48,392 bases of DNA from Mycolicibacterium sp. (GCF_017853185.1 NZ_JAFMJZ010000007.1:1-48392), one strand, 5' to 3'. Positions 24,644-33,622 are shown, numbered from the stretch's first letter. The notes: generated from the letters alone by a model not told the origin. Numbers and translations are program-made.

Positions 24644-25726
24644 TCAGTCCCGGCTGAACTGCGCGTACCGGGTGCGATGCTGGTCGGTGGATCCGTATTC
24701 GTACTGGACGGCGGTGAGCCGCTTGAAGTAGTGGCCGACGGCCAGTTCCTCGGTCATGCCCATGCCGCCGTGCAGTTGCACCGCGTTCTGGCCGATGAAC
24801 CGCGCCGCCCGGCCGATGGTCGCCTTGGCCGCCGAGACCGCCCGGGCCCGGTCGCGTCGGCCGGCATCGAGATTGAGCACCGCCAGGTACACCGCCGACA
24901 CCGACTGCTCGAGTTCCATGTACATGTCCACCATCCGGTGCTGCAGCACCTGGAACCCGCCGATCGGCTGGCCGAACTGCTGGCGCTGCTTGCAATAGGC
25001 CACGGTGTCGGCGAGCACCCGTCGCATCGCGCCGACCGCCTCGGCGCACACCGCGGCGGCCCCCTCGTCGCGGGCCTGCTCCAGCGAGGCCGCCGCGTCA
25101 GCGGAGATCAGCGCGTCGGCGGGTAACCGCAGACCGTCGAACGCCAGGTCGGCGGCCCGGCGGTCGTCGACGGTGCGGTAGCCGTGCATCGGTGTGCCGG
25201 CCTCGGTGAGGAACAGCCCGACGCCATCGCCGGTATGCGCGGCGATCAGGAGATGAGTGGCGATCGGTGCGTTCATCACGACCGCCGGGGAGCCGGTGAG
25301 GACCCAGTGCTCTCCGTCGCGAACAGCGTTGACGCACAACGGATCCAGGGATACCGCCACGATGGACGATCCCGCTGCGATCTGCTCGAGCACCGCCTCG
25401 GCCGCCGGGTTGCCGGCCCGGTCCAGCAGCCCGCCGGCCACCACCACGGTGTCGACGAACGGCTCGATCACCAGGGCCCGGCCCAGTTCCTCGGCGATCA
25501 CCATGATCTCGACCGGTCCACCGCCCATGCCGCCGGCGCTCTCGGGCAGGGCGGCGCCGAGGATGCCGAGTTCGTCGGCGAAGGCCCGCCAGATCTCGGG
25601 CTGCCAACCCGCGCCGGTCTTCGCCGCGGTGCGGCTCTTCTCGAGGTCGTAGCGGGTGGCCAGGAACTTGCCCAGGCCGTCGCGCAGCAGTTCCTGTTCG
25701 GTGCTCAGGTTGAAGTCCATGTTCAC
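24644..25726 (-). CDS. Acyl-CoA dehydrogenase, subunit-type partner 2
   Basis: The 360-residue FadE-type protein has YCKQRQQFGQPIGGFQVLQH (FAD/dimer region, residues near 245-265) and QLHGGMGMTEE. It lies 12 bp downstream of a second fadE-like gene and is shorter than canonical enzymes. The pattern matches the mycobacterial two-gene ChsE-type dehydrogenases, which form alpha2-beta2 heterotetramers acting on bulky steroid or other ring-bearing CoA esters. The actual substrate is unknown. Confidence 0.88.
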   Translation of the reverse strand: MNMDFNLSTEQELLRDGLGKFLATRYDLEKSRTAAKTGAGWQPEIWRAFADELGILGAALPESAGGMGGGPVEIMVIAEELGRALVIEPFVDTVVVAGGLLDRAGNPAAEAVLEQIAAGSSIVAVSLDPLCVNAVRDGEHWVLTGSPAVVMNAPIATHLLIAAHTGDGVGLFLTEAGTPMHGYRTVDDRRAADLAFDGLRLPADALISADAAASLEQARDEGAAAVCAEAVGAMRRVLADTVAYCKQRQQFGQPIGGFQVLQHRMVDMYMELEQSVSAVYLAVLNLDAGRRDRARAVSAAKATIGRAARFIGQNAVQLHGGMGMTEELAVGHYFKRLTAVQYEYGSTDQHRTRYAQFSRD

Positions 25727-25738
25727 AGCCCCCGTGTC

Positions 25739-26947
25739 CTACAGGCCCAGCGTGGCTTTGGCCAGGATGTTGCGCTGAATCTCGTTGCTGCCCGCGTAGA
25801 TCGAGCCGGCCCGGTCGTTGAAGTAGCGCAGCGGGGCCATCGCCTGCCACGGCTCGCCGCTGACGTAGCCGTCGGGTGGTGGGAGGTAGTCGGCCACCGG
25901 GCCGCCCGGCCGGGCGGCATGGGGCTGATAGGCGCGGCCGTGCGGGCCGGCGGCCTCCATCGCCAGTTCGGTGATGGCCTGACTGAGTTCGGTCGACAGG
26001 ATCTTCAGCATCGACGACGCCGCTCCGGGATTGCCGCCGGCGGCGACGGTGGACAGCATCCGGTGTTCGAGGATCTCCAGGACGTCGGTGCGGATCCGGA
26101 CGTCGGCGAGTTTGGCGGCAAACGCCGGATCGTCGAGCAGATCCCCGGCGTTGCGGGCGATCGACTCGGCCATCACCTGCAGGCCCGGGGCCGATGCGCC
26201 ACCGCCGCGTTCGAACTCCAACAGGTACTTGGCCACCGTCCAGCCGTCGTCGATCCGGCCGATCACATTCGATTTGGGCACCCGCACGCCGTCGAAGAAG
26301 ATCTGGGTCTGAATCTCCTCGCCGGAGGTCATCACCAGCGGCCGGATCTCGATGCCGGGGCTGGTCATGTCGATCAGTACGAAGGTGATCCCGTGCTGCT
26401 TCTTGTCGCTGCGGGTGGTGCGCACCAGGGCGAAGATCCAGTTCGCCTCCATGGCGTGGGTGGTCCAGATCTTGCTGCCGGTGCAGACCAGGTGGTCGCC
26501 GTCGTCCACCGCGGCCATCGACAGTGAGGCGAGATCGGACCCGGACTCCGGTTCGGAGTAGCCCTGGCAGAAGAAGACCTCTCCGGTGAGGATGCGGGGC
26601 AGGAAGTAGTCCTTCTGCTCAGCCGTGCCGAAGGCGATGATGGCGTGGGCGACCATGCGAATCCCCATGGGGGACAGGGCCGGCGCGCCGGCGAGGGTGG
26701 ATTCCCGGCTGAAGATGTAGTGCTGGGTCAGCGTCCAGTCGCAGCCGCCGTGCTCCACCGGCCAGGCCGGAGCCGCCCAGCCCCGTGCGTGCAGGATCGC
26801 CTGCCACGCCATGCTGGCCTCATGGTCGGCGTACACACTCGTCATCAACCGGCCGGCCCGGCGCAGGTTTTCGGTCAGGTTCTCGTCGAGGAACGCCCGC
26901 ACCTCATCGCGGAACTCGAGGTCCTCCGGTGACCAGGTCAGGTCCAT
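25739..26947 (-). CDS. Acyl-CoA dehydrogenase, subunit-type partner 1
   Basis: The 402-residue dehydrogenase has GYSEPESGSDLASL (flavin contact), TGSKIWTTHA and, near the end, GSIYAGSNEIQRNI. The position of the catalytic Glu used by medium-chain enzymes (Y-E-G-T) is Ala here. A Glu in LLEFERGG (about residue 245) matches the alternative catalytic Glu of isovaleryl-CoA-dehydrogenase-type enzymes. With the downstream gene it probably forms a heterotetramer. Its start is 250 bp from the GNAT-AAA gene across a structured region. Confidence 0.88.
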   Translation of the reverse strand: MDLTWSPEDLEFRDEVRAFLDENLTENLRRAGRLMTSVYADHEASMAWQAILHARGWAAPAWPVEHGGCDWTLTQHYIFSRESTLAGAPALSPMGIRMVAHAIIAFGTAEQKDYFLPRILTGEVFFCQGYSEPESGSDLASLSMAAVDDGDHLVCTGSKIWTTHAMEANWIFALVRTTRSDKKQHGITFVLIDMTSPGIEIRPLVMTSGEEIQTQIFFDGVRVPKSNVIGRIDDGWTVAKYLLEFERGGGASAPGLQVMAESIARNAGDLLDDPAFAAKLADVRIRTDVLEILEHRMLSTVAAGGNPGAASSMLKILSTELSQAITELAMEAAGPHGRAYQPHAARPGGPVADYLPPPDGYVSGEPWQAMAPLRYFNDRAGSIYAGSNEIQRNILAKATLGL

Positions 26948-26969
26948 CGGCCATCCCTTTCAGCGCTCG

Positions 26970-27103
26970 CCCCTGCCAGGAACGGTAAACCCCCGCGTTT
27001 AGAGCGGTCGGCAGGGGGGAACTCCGCCGACGGCACGCCGTGAGCGGTGCCCCGAATCGTGACCCGGAGAGGCCCGGTCCCTGCACAAGGGCCCGGGCCT
27101 CTC
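26970..27103. other. Structured intergenic region with three hairpins
   Basis: This gap between divergent genes holds a nested stem CCCCTGCC (26970-26977)/GGCAGGGG (27010-27017) with TAAAC/GTTTA inside (26986-26990, 26997-27001); a short GGCAC/GTGCC stem near 27032-27050; and a perfect 11 bp stem GAGAGGCCCGG (27067-27077)/CCGGGCCTCTC (27093-27103), extended by CCCT/AGGG in its loop. The last stem looks like a terminator or attenuator, although no annotated gene ends there. It may be a leader of the GNAT-AAA gene, a small RNA, or operators for the dehydrogenase operon. Confidence 0.45.
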
Positions 27104-27198
27104 GTTCGCAAACTGGCAACCGAAGTCCCCGGGATGGGGGATGCGCTGCGCGCCGTGCCCGGCAGGCTCTACCGGACAGCAGTGACAGGAGGTGTGCG

Positions 27199-28488
27199 AT
27201 GCCGGCGTGGCGCCTGCGCGACTATCACGACGAGGACCTGGACCAGGCGATCCAGGTGTGGGACCAGAGCCGCGGTCCCGGTTCGGCCGAACCGGTGTTC
27301 AGCGTCGCCGAGGTGATGGCGGCCGCCCGCACCGGCCAGCCCGCAGTGGTCGCCGAAGTGGGCGACGAGGTGGTCGGCATGGCGGTGGCCCAGACCCAGG
27401 GGGAACGGGCCTGGATCCTGTTGGTGGCGTTGAGTGCCCGATGGCGGCACCGGGGGATCGGCAGCGCCCTGCTGTCGGATCTGGAGCGCAGACTGCGCTC
27501 GCAGGGGGTGCGGCGGATCTGTGCGGTCATGCCCGAGGGCGCCACCGGCTCTGTGGCGCTGGAGAATTCGGGGTACGCGCGTCGGGACGGCCTGGTGTAT
27601 TACGAGTTGCTCGAACACCTCGGCCCCGATCAGGTCAATCTGCTCGACGAACTCGGCGGCCAGATGTTGCCGCCCGGGTTGTGGGGCGATATGGCCGGCA
27701 TGGAAACCGAGAAGTCGATCATCGAGCGACGCATCGTCGACCCGCTGGCCCATCCGGACATCGCCGACCGCTACGGGGTGCAGCCGCCCAAGGCGGTCAT
27801 CCTGTTCGGCCCGCCCGGTACCGGCAAGACCAGTTTCGCCAAGGCCATCTCGTCACGACTCGGCTGGCCGTTCGTCGAGCTGTTCCCGTCCCGGCTGGCG
27901 GCCACCGGCAGCGGCGGACTGGCGGCCTCGCTGCGGGAGGCGTTCGCCGAACTGGCCGAACTCGACGAACTGGTGCTGTTCATCGACGAGGTGGAGGAGA
28001 TCGCCACCGCCCGCTCCGGGGCGTCGACCACCGAACTGGGCGTCACCAACGAACTGCTCAAGCTGATCCCGGCGTTCCGCCAGCACGACAGCCGGCTGCT
28101 GGTGTGCGCCACCAACGTCGTGCACTCGCTGGACTCGGCCTTCCTGCGCCCGGGACGCTTCGACTACGTGATTCCGGTCGGGCCGCCCGATCAGCCGGCC
28201 CGCCGGGCGGTGTGGCAGCGCTATCTCGGTGCGGCCAGTGTTCATGCCAACGCCCACATCGACGTCGACCGGCTGGTGACGGCCTCGGAGTTGTTCACCC
28301 CTGCCGACATCGAGTTCGCAGCGCGCAAGGGGGCGCAGGCCGCGTTCGAGCGGGAGATGCGTTCTCGCGCCGGCCAGCCGGCCAGCACCGAGGACTACCT
28401 GCAGGCGATCAGTGCGATCAGGCCCACGCTGACCTCGGAGATGCTGGCCGAGTTCGAGCGCGGCAAGGAGGACTTCGCCCGGCTGTGA
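27199..28488 (+). CDS. GNAT acetyltransferase-AAA+ ATPase fusion protein
   Basis: The 429-residue protein joins two domains. Residues 1-140 are a GNAT fold with the acetyl-CoA loop RWRHRGIGSALL (81-92) and ENSGYARRDGLVYYEL. From about 145 there is an AAA+ module: a lead-in LWGDMAGMETEK as in proteasome-type and Cdc48-like ATPases, Walker A GPPGTGKT (204-211), Walker B LVLFIDEVEE (258-267), sensor-1 Asn306 and the arginine-finger region FLRPGRFD (316-322). A perfect AGGAGG 6 nt before ATG fixes the start. It might acetylate or unfold a target, or use ATP to expose lysines. The target is unknown. TerC follows 57 bp downstream. Confidence 0.85.
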   Translation: MPAWRLRDYHDEDLDQAIQVWDQSRGPGSAEPVFSVAEVMAAARTGQPAVVAEVGDEVVGMAVAQTQGERAWILLVALSARWRHRGIGSALLSDLERRLRSQGVRRICAVMPEGATGSVALENSGYARRDGLVYYELLEHLGPDQVNLLDELGGQMLPPGLWGDMAGMETEKSIIERRIVDPLAHPDIADRYGVQPPKAVILFGPPGTGKTSFAKAISSRLGWPFVELFPSRLAATGSGGLAASLREAFAELAELDELVLFIDEVEEIATARSGASTTELGVTNELLKLIPAFRQHDSRLLVCATNVVHSLDSAFLRPGRFDYVIPVGPPDQPARRAVWQRYLGAASVHANAHIDVDRLVTASELFTPADIEFAARKGAQAAFEREMRSRAGQPASTEDYLQAISAIRPTLTSEMLAEFERGKEDFARL

Positions 28489-28509
28489 AACCGACTCGCC
28501 GACTCGCAA

Positions 28510-28545
28510 TTGACGAAACAAACTTCCGTAGTTAGTGTTCGGGTT
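28510..28545 (+). promoter_or_regulatory. Leaderless promoter of terC-like gene
   Basis: TTGACG (28510-28515), exactly 17 bp, then TAGTGT (28533-28538) form a good sigma-A promoter. The ATG at 28546 begins 7 nt after the -10, so transcription should begin at or next to the start codon. No Shine-Dalgarno sequence precedes the ATG, which agrees. The gap is too short for the manganese riboswitch found before some terC/alx genes. Confidence 0.65.
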
Positions 28546-29517
28546 ATGGGCGATGTGCAGCTGGTGGTTCCGCCGTGGGCGTGGGTCGCCCTGACCGTGG
28601 TGATCGCGGCCATGCTCGCCGTCGATCTGTTCCTGCACCGCGACGACCACGTGGTGGGCTTCCGGGAGGCCGCCGTCTGGTCGTGCGTGTGGATCGCCGC
28701 CGGACTCGGCTTCGGCGCGGTCCTGTGGTGGATCTACGGCGGTGACGTCGCCGGCACCTATTTCGCCGGCTACCTGATCGAGAAGGCGTTGTCGGTGGAC
28801 AACGTCTTCATCTTCGCGATGGTTTTCACCTACTTCGCGGTGCCGGACCGCTACCAGCACAAGGTGCTGTTCTGGGGTGTGATCGGCGCCCTTCTGTTCC
28901 GGCTGGTCTTCATCTTCGTCGGCGCCGAACTGCTCAAGACCTTCTTCTGGACGGCCTACCTGTTCGGCGCGTTCCTGATCTACACGGCCTACAAGATGGC
29001 CTTCCAGCACGACGAGGACCTACAGCCGGAACGCAATCTGCTGGTGCGGGCGGTCCGTCGGGTGATCCCGGTCGACCCGGTCTACGACGGCGGGAAGTTC
29101 TTCACCCGGAGATCGGGCCGTCGCGTCGCCACCCTGCTGTTCGTCGTGCTGATCGCGGTGGAGGCCACCGACCTGATCTTCGCGATCGACTCGGTGGCCG
29201 CCGTGCTGGCGATCACGACGAGCACCTTCATCGTGTGGACTGCCAACGCGTTCGCCGTGCTCGGCCTGCGCAGCCTGTACTTCTGCCTGGCCGGACTCAT
29301 GCGCCGGTTCGTGCATCTGCATTACGGACTCGCCGTGCTGCTCGCGTTCGCCGGGGTCAAGCTGATCCTGTCGGAGACCCCGGTGGGCAAACTGCCGATC
29401 CCGTTGACCCTCGGCGTCATCGTCGTCACCCTGGCCGCCTCGATCGTGTGGAGTCTTCGGGCGACCAGGAACGCCGAGGACGACGAAGCGGGTTTCGCGA
29501 ATGAGAAAGGCGGGTAG
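28546..29517 (+). CDS. TerC/Alx family integral membrane protein
   Basis: The 323-residue membrane protein has about nine hydrophobic helices and the two TerC signatures: LSVDNVFIFAMVF (with metal-binding Asp) and VEATDLIFAIDSVAAVLA. Bacterial members are linked to Mn2+ export, metal loading of exported proteins and tellurite resistance. The start ATG is set by the promoter spacing; the frame itself is open from a TTG 36 bp upstream that is the -35. A winged-helix gene follows 9 bp after its stop. Confidence 0.92.
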   Translation: MGDVQLVVPPWAWVALTVVIAAMLAVDLFLHRDDHVVGFREAAVWSCVWIAAGLGFGAVLWWIYGGDVAGTYFAGYLIEKALSVDNVFIFAMVFTYFAVPDRYQHKVLFWGVIGALLFRLVFIFVGAELLKTFFWTAYLFGAFLIYTAYKMAFQHDEDLQPERNLLVRAVRRVIPVDPVYDGGKFFTRRSGRRVATLLFVVLIAVEATDLIFAIDSVAAVLAITTSTFIVWTANAFAVLGLRSLYFCLAGLMRRFVHLHYGLAVLLAFAGVKLILSETPVGKLPIPLTLGVIVVTLAASIVWSLRATRNAEDDEAGFANEKGG

Positions 29518-29526
29518 CCGGTCACC

Positions 29527-29811
29527 ATGGTTGACGCCCCAGTCCGCGGCTGGACATTCCTGACCAATCACGGCCATGTGCTCCTCATCCTGGCCGGGGG
29601 TGAGGTGCTGACCGCACGTGAACTCGGGTTGAAGATCGGGATCACCGAACGCGCGGTCCAGGCGATCCTGGCCGACCTCACCGCCGAGGGCTACCTGATC
29701 AAGACGAAGCAGGGCCGGCGAAACACCTACACCGTCGATCGCAGCGGGCGGCTCCGTCATCCGCTGGAGTCGCACCGCACGGTCGGCGACCTGATCGACT
29801 CGATGAATTAG
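29527..29811 (+). CDS. Small winged-helix regulator (MarR-like)
   Basis: The 94-residue protein is almost entirely one winged helix-turn-helix domain: VLTARELGLKIGITERAVQA as the HTH, then LIKTKQGRRNTYTVD as the wing. There is no ligand domain, so it probably acts as a simple dimeric regulator or with a partner. It is 9 bp after terC and in the same direction, which suggests an operon and possible control of that operon. Its 3' end is convergent with the molybdoenzyme gene, 9 bp away. Confidence 0.8.
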   Translation: MVDAPVRGWTFLTNHGHVLLILAGGEVLTARELGLKIGITERAVQAILADLTAEGYLIKTKQGRRNTYTVDRSGRLRHPLESHRTVGDLIDSMN

Positions 29812-29820
29812 CCGCTTGGC

Positions 29821-31344
29821 TCAGCGGACGTCGAACGAGACCGTGTGCCACCCGGTGGCGCCGTCGGGGATCACGCCCATCCGCTCCTCGGTCTGCACCG
29901 CTCCGGTGTTGTCGGTGGCGCGCACCGTGATGGTGTGCGGTCCCGGGGTGGCGTTCCAGGGGAAGGACCACAGCCGCCAGGTGTCGTTGGAATAGGCGGC
30001 GCCCAGTTGCGCGGGCTGCCACGACCCGTCGTCGATGCGGACCTCGACGGTCTTGATGCCGCGATGCTGTGCCCAGGCCACCCCGCCGAAGGTGGTGGGT
30101 CCGGCCGCGACGCGTTGTCCGATTCTCGGCACGTCGATCCGCGACTCGGTCTTGATCGGCCCCTTGGCCGACCAGCCCAGCTTGGTCCAGTACGCCTCGG
30201 CGTGATCGAACCGGGTCAGCTCCAGATCGGTCAGCCACTTCGTGGCAGAGACGTATCCGTACAGGCCGGGCACCACCAGCCGGGCCGGGTAGCCGTGTTC
30301 GACCGGAAGCGGCACACCGTTCATCCCGATCGCCAGCAGCGCATCGCGGCCGTCGGTGAGGGCCTCGACCGGCGTCCCGGCGGTCCAGCCGTCCACCGAG
30401 GTGGACAGCACCATGTCGGCGTCGGGGCGCACACCGGCAGCTGCCAACAGGTCTGCCACCCGGTACCCGGTCCAGGTGGCGTTCGAGATCAGATCGCCGC
30501 CCACCGGATTGGAGACACAGGTCAGCGTCACCGTCTTCTCAATCGCCTCGAACCGGCGCAGGTCGTCGAAGCTGTAGGTCACCTCGCGGTCGACCATGCC
30601 GTGGATGCGCAGCTTCCAGTCCGCGCGTGACACCTGCGGCACGCTCAGCGCGGTGTCGATCCGGTAGAACTTGTCGTTCGGGGTGATGAAACTCGGCAGC
30701 CCAACGCCTTTCGGAGCCACATCGGCCGGCGGCGGGGCGGGCGGGGAGGCCGGTTCGGGCAAGATCAGCTCGACGCGCTCGGCATCGATCGAGCGCAACT
30801 TGCGGGTGAGCAGTATGCCGGTGACACCGGCCACCACACCGGCCGCGCCGAAGCCGAGGGTCATCAGGGATCGCCGTCGGCCGGGATCGACGTCGACGGA
30901 CGCCGCGGTTCCGGTATCCGCGGCTGGAGAAGTCAACAGGCGCAGCACCCCGACGGCGCAGGCGACGCCGACCACCGTCGGCACGATGTCGAGGATTCCG
31001 GCGCCGGGACGGGTGAGCACCGCCGCGCAGCCGGCCACCCCGGCGGCGATCATCGCCAGGCTGCCGACCGGGATGCGGGAGCGCTCCCACAGTGCGGAGA
31101 CCGCGGCCACCGCAGCGATGACGACCAGCACCATCACCGTCAGGAACAGCTTGTCGGAGGTGCCGAAGGTCTGGATCGCCCATTCCTTGACCGGGCCGGG
31201 GGTCAGGTTGATCACCGCGCTGCCCACCGAGGTCCGGACGTCGGCGGCGGGGGAGAAGAACGTCGCCAGCAGCTGAGCCACCCCGACACCGACGGCCGCG
31301 GCCGCCAGTCCTGCCGCCATCCGCCCGCTCTTAAAATCGGCCAT
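29821..31344 (-). CDS. Membrane-anchored molybdopterin-dependent sulfite-oxidase-family oxidoreductase
   Basis: The 507-residue protein has four N-terminal hydrophobic helices (about 10-30, 65-85, 93-112 and 117-137), a helix at about 158-180, then a sulfite-oxidase-type molybdopterin domain. The domain contains LTCVSNPVGG, whose Cys should coordinate molybdenum, and the dimerisation region with GGVAWAQHRGIKTVEVRID. No heme domain is present. The electron acceptor is unknown, and related mycobacterial proteins are uncharacterised. TATTTT ends 6 nt before ATG on this strand, indicating a leaderless transcript. Confidence 0.9.
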   Translation of the reverse strand: MADFKSGRMAAGLAAAAVGVGVAQLLATFFSPAADVRTSVGSAVINLTPGPVKEWAIQTFGTSDKLFLTVMVLVVIAAVAAVSALWERSRIPVGSLAMIAAGVAGCAAVLTRPGAGILDIVPTVVGVACAVGVLRLLTSPAADTGTAASVDVDPGRRRSLMTLGFGAAGVVAGVTGILLTRKLRSIDAERVELILPEPASPPAPPPADVAPKGVGLPSFITPNDKFYRIDTALSVPQVSRADWKLRIHGMVDREVTYSFDDLRRFEAIEKTVTLTCVSNPVGGDLISNATWTGYRVADLLAAAGVRPDADMVLSTSVDGWTAGTPVEALTDGRDALLAIGMNGVPLPVEHGYPARLVVPGLYGYVSATKWLTDLELTRFDHAEAYWTKLGWSAKGPIKTESRIDVPRIGQRVAAGPTTFGGVAWAQHRGIKTVEVRIDDGSWQPAQLGAAYSNDTWRLWSFPWNATPGPHTITVRATDNTGAVQTEERMGVIPDGATGWHTVSFDVR

Positions 31345-31448
31345 ATTCCCAAAATAGCCCAGATGAGGCCGGGTGGGCCGCCTGCTGCCACCCGTCCCGC
31401 CGCGCGGTAACGTCCGAAGCGGGGCCGATGACTACAGGAGGCGACGCG

Positions 31449-33611
31449 ATGTCCATCGCACTGACCGATGACCACCGTGAACTGGGCGAGGTCGCCCGTT
31501 CGTTCCTGACCGCACAGAAGGCGCGTTGGGCGGCCCGCGAACTGCTCGACGCCGACGCCGAGACCAAGCCGGCCTTCTGGCGGGAACTGGCCGGACTCGG
31601 CTGGCTCGGTCTGCACATCGACGAGCAGTACGGGGGCTCCGGTTTCGGCCTGCCGGAACTGGTCGTGGTCATCGACGAACTCGGCCGGGCGGTGGCGCCG
31701 GGGCCCTTCGTCCCGACCGCGGTGGTCTCCGCGGTGATCGCCGCCGTCGGCAGCGAGGAGCAGAAGGCCCGGCTGCTGCCCGGTCTCGTCGACGGATCCC
31801 GCACGGCGGCAGTCGGTTTCGGCGGTGCGGTGACGGTGTCGGACGGTCACGCCTCCGGGGATGCCGGAGTGGTGATCGGCGCGGGCCTGGCCGACGTTCT
31901 CCTGCTCGCCGCCGGCGACGACATGATCGTGGTGGACCGGGCGGCCGCCGGGGTGACCGTGCAACTGCCGGGCAGTCTGGACCGGACCCGGCGCTGTGGC
32001 CACGTGGTTCTGGCCGACGCCGCCGTGCGCGACGACGTGCTGCCCGGCGCGCACGCCGCCGCACTGGCCCGGGCCCGCACCCTGTTCGCGGCCGAGGCCG
32101 TCGGCGGTGCGTCGGACTGCGTGGACGCCGCCGTCGAGTACGCCAAGGTGCGCGAGCAGTTCGGCCGCACCATCGCCACGTTCCAGGCGGTCAAGCACCA
32201 TTGCGCCAACATGCTGGTCGGGTCGGAGTCGGCGGTGGCGTGCGTGTGGGACGCCGCCCGCGCTGCCGCCGACGACGAGCAACAGTTCCAGCTGATCGCC
32301 GCGGCCGCCGCGACGCTGGCCTTCAGCGGCTATGTCCGCAACGCCGAACTCAACATCCAGGTGCACGGCGGGATCGGGTTCACCTGGGAGCACGACGCCC
32401 ACCTGCACCTGCGCCGCGCGATGACGTTGCAGGCACTGCTCGGCGGGGACGGCCCGGCCACCGACGTGTTCACCCTGACCGTGGCCGGGACCAGCCGAGC
32501 CAACAGCCTGGACCTGCCGGCCGAGGCCGATGCGATGCGCACCGAGATCCGCGCCGAGGCGCAGCGCATCGCAGCGCTGGACGAGAAGGCCCAACTCGAC
32601 GAACTCATCGCGACGGGCTACCTCATGCCGCACTGGCCGAAGCCGTGGGGCCGCGCCGCCGGGGCGGTGGAGCAACTCCTGGTCGAGGAGGAGTTCGCCG
32701 CGGCCGGGGTGAAGAAGCCGGACTACGGGATCACCGGCTGGGTGATCCTCACCCTGATCCAGCACGGAACGCCTTCGCAGATCGAACGATTCGTGGAGAA
32801 GGCACTGCGCAAGGACGAGATCTGGTGCCAGCTGTTCTCCGAGCCGTCGGCCGGCTCGGACGCCGCCGCGGTCAAGACCCGCGCCACCCGGGTCGAGGGC
32901 GGCTGGAAGATCAACGGGCAGAAGGTCTGGACCAGTGGCGCGCACTACTGCCGGCGCGGATTGGCAACCGTGCGTACCGATTTCGACGGACCGAAGCACG
33001 CCGGGATCACCATGGTCATCCTCGACATGAAGGCGCCGGGCGTGGAGGTGCGGCCGCTGCGCCAGATCACCGGCGGTTCGGAGTTCAACGAGGTCTTCTT
33101 CAACGACGTCTTCGTGCCGGACGAGGACGTCGTCGGCGAACCCAACGCCGGCTGGGCCGTCGCGCGGGCCACCCTTGGCAACGAGCGGGTGAGCATCGGC
33201 GGCGGCGCCGGCGGTATCGCCCCGGCGTCAGCCTGGCTGGTCCACCTGGCCCAGACGCACGGCGACCGCATGGTGGGTGCGGTCCAGCGGGTCGGCCGGT
33301 TCCTCGCCGAGGACGAGGCACTGCGGTTGCTCAACCTGCGCCGTGCCGTCCGCAGCATCGAGGGCGCCGGTCCGGGGCCGGAGGGCAACATCACCAAACT
33401 CAAACTGGCCGAACACTTTCAGGAGCAGGGCGTGATCGCGGCGAGCCTGCTCGGTCCGGAGATGGTCCTCGACAGCGGTGAGGGGGCGCTGGCCGCGCGG
33501 GCGGCGATGGGCGCCCGCGGCATGGCGATCGCCGGCGGCACCTCCGAGGTGACCCGCAATCAGATCGCCGAACGCATCCTCGGCATGCCTCGCGATCCGC
33601 TGATCAAGTAG
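31449..33611 (+). CDS. Fused two-domain acyl-CoA dehydrogenase, FadE34/ChsE3-like
   Basis: The 720-residue protein holds two complete acyl-CoA dehydrogenase modules in one chain. The first (1-360) has REQFGRTIATFQAVKH and IQVHGGIGFTWEHD. The second (about 370-720) has FSEPSAGSDAAA, WKINGQKVWTS and GGTSEVTRNQIAERILGMPRDP. This layout matches mycobacterial FadE34 (ChsE3), which oxidises the cholate-length side chain of steroid-CoA. AGGAG sits 8 nt before ATG. I see no KstR-type motif upstream, so this may be a paralogue with another substrate. Confidence 0.88.
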   Translation: MSIALTDDHRELGEVARSFLTAQKARWAARELLDADAETKPAFWRELAGLGWLGLHIDEQYGGSGFGLPELVVVIDELGRAVAPGPFVPTAVVSAVIAAVGSEEQKARLLPGLVDGSRTAAVGFGGAVTVSDGHASGDAGVVIGAGLADVLLLAAGDDMIVVDRAAAGVTVQLPGSLDRTRRCGHVVLADAAVRDDVLPGAHAAALARARTLFAAEAVGGASDCVDAAVEYAKVREQFGRTIATFQAVKHHCANMLVGSESAVACVWDAARAAADDEQQFQLIAAAAATLAFSGYVRNAELNIQVHGGIGFTWEHDAHLHLRRAMTLQALLGGDGPATDVFTLTVAGTSRANSLDLPAEADAMRTEIRAEAQRIAALDEKAQLDELIATGYLMPHWPKPWGRAAGAVEQLLVEEEFAAAGVKKPDYGITGWVILTLIQHGTPSQIERFVEKALRKDEIWCQLFSEPSAGSDAAAVKTRATRVEGGWKINGQKVWTSGAHYCRRGLATVRTDFDGPKHAGITMVILDMKAPGVEVRPLRQITGGSEFNEVFFNDVFVPDEDVVGEPNAGWAVARATLGNERVSIGGGAGGIAPASAWLVHLAQTHGDRMVGAVQRVGRFLAEDEALRLLNLRRAVRSIEGAGPGPEGNITKLKLAEHFQEQGVIAASLLGPEMVLDSGEGALAARAAMGARGMAIAGGTSEVTRNQIAERILGMPRDPLIK

Positions 33612-33622
33612 CCCGCCTCCTC

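Noticed and set aside
26970-27103. 6C small RNA or cyclic di-AMP riboswitch
   Set aside because: The C-rich loop and GGGGGAAC pattern were suggestive, but the paired six-C loops and the conserved riboswitch core sequences are not present in order.
28489-28545. Manganese (yybP-ykoY) riboswitch before terC
   Set aside because: Only 57 bp are available, and they hold a good promoter with its start point at the ATG.
31345-31448. KstR operator upstream of the FadE34-like gene
   Set aside because: I could not find the TAGAAC-type palindrome known for KstR in this gap.
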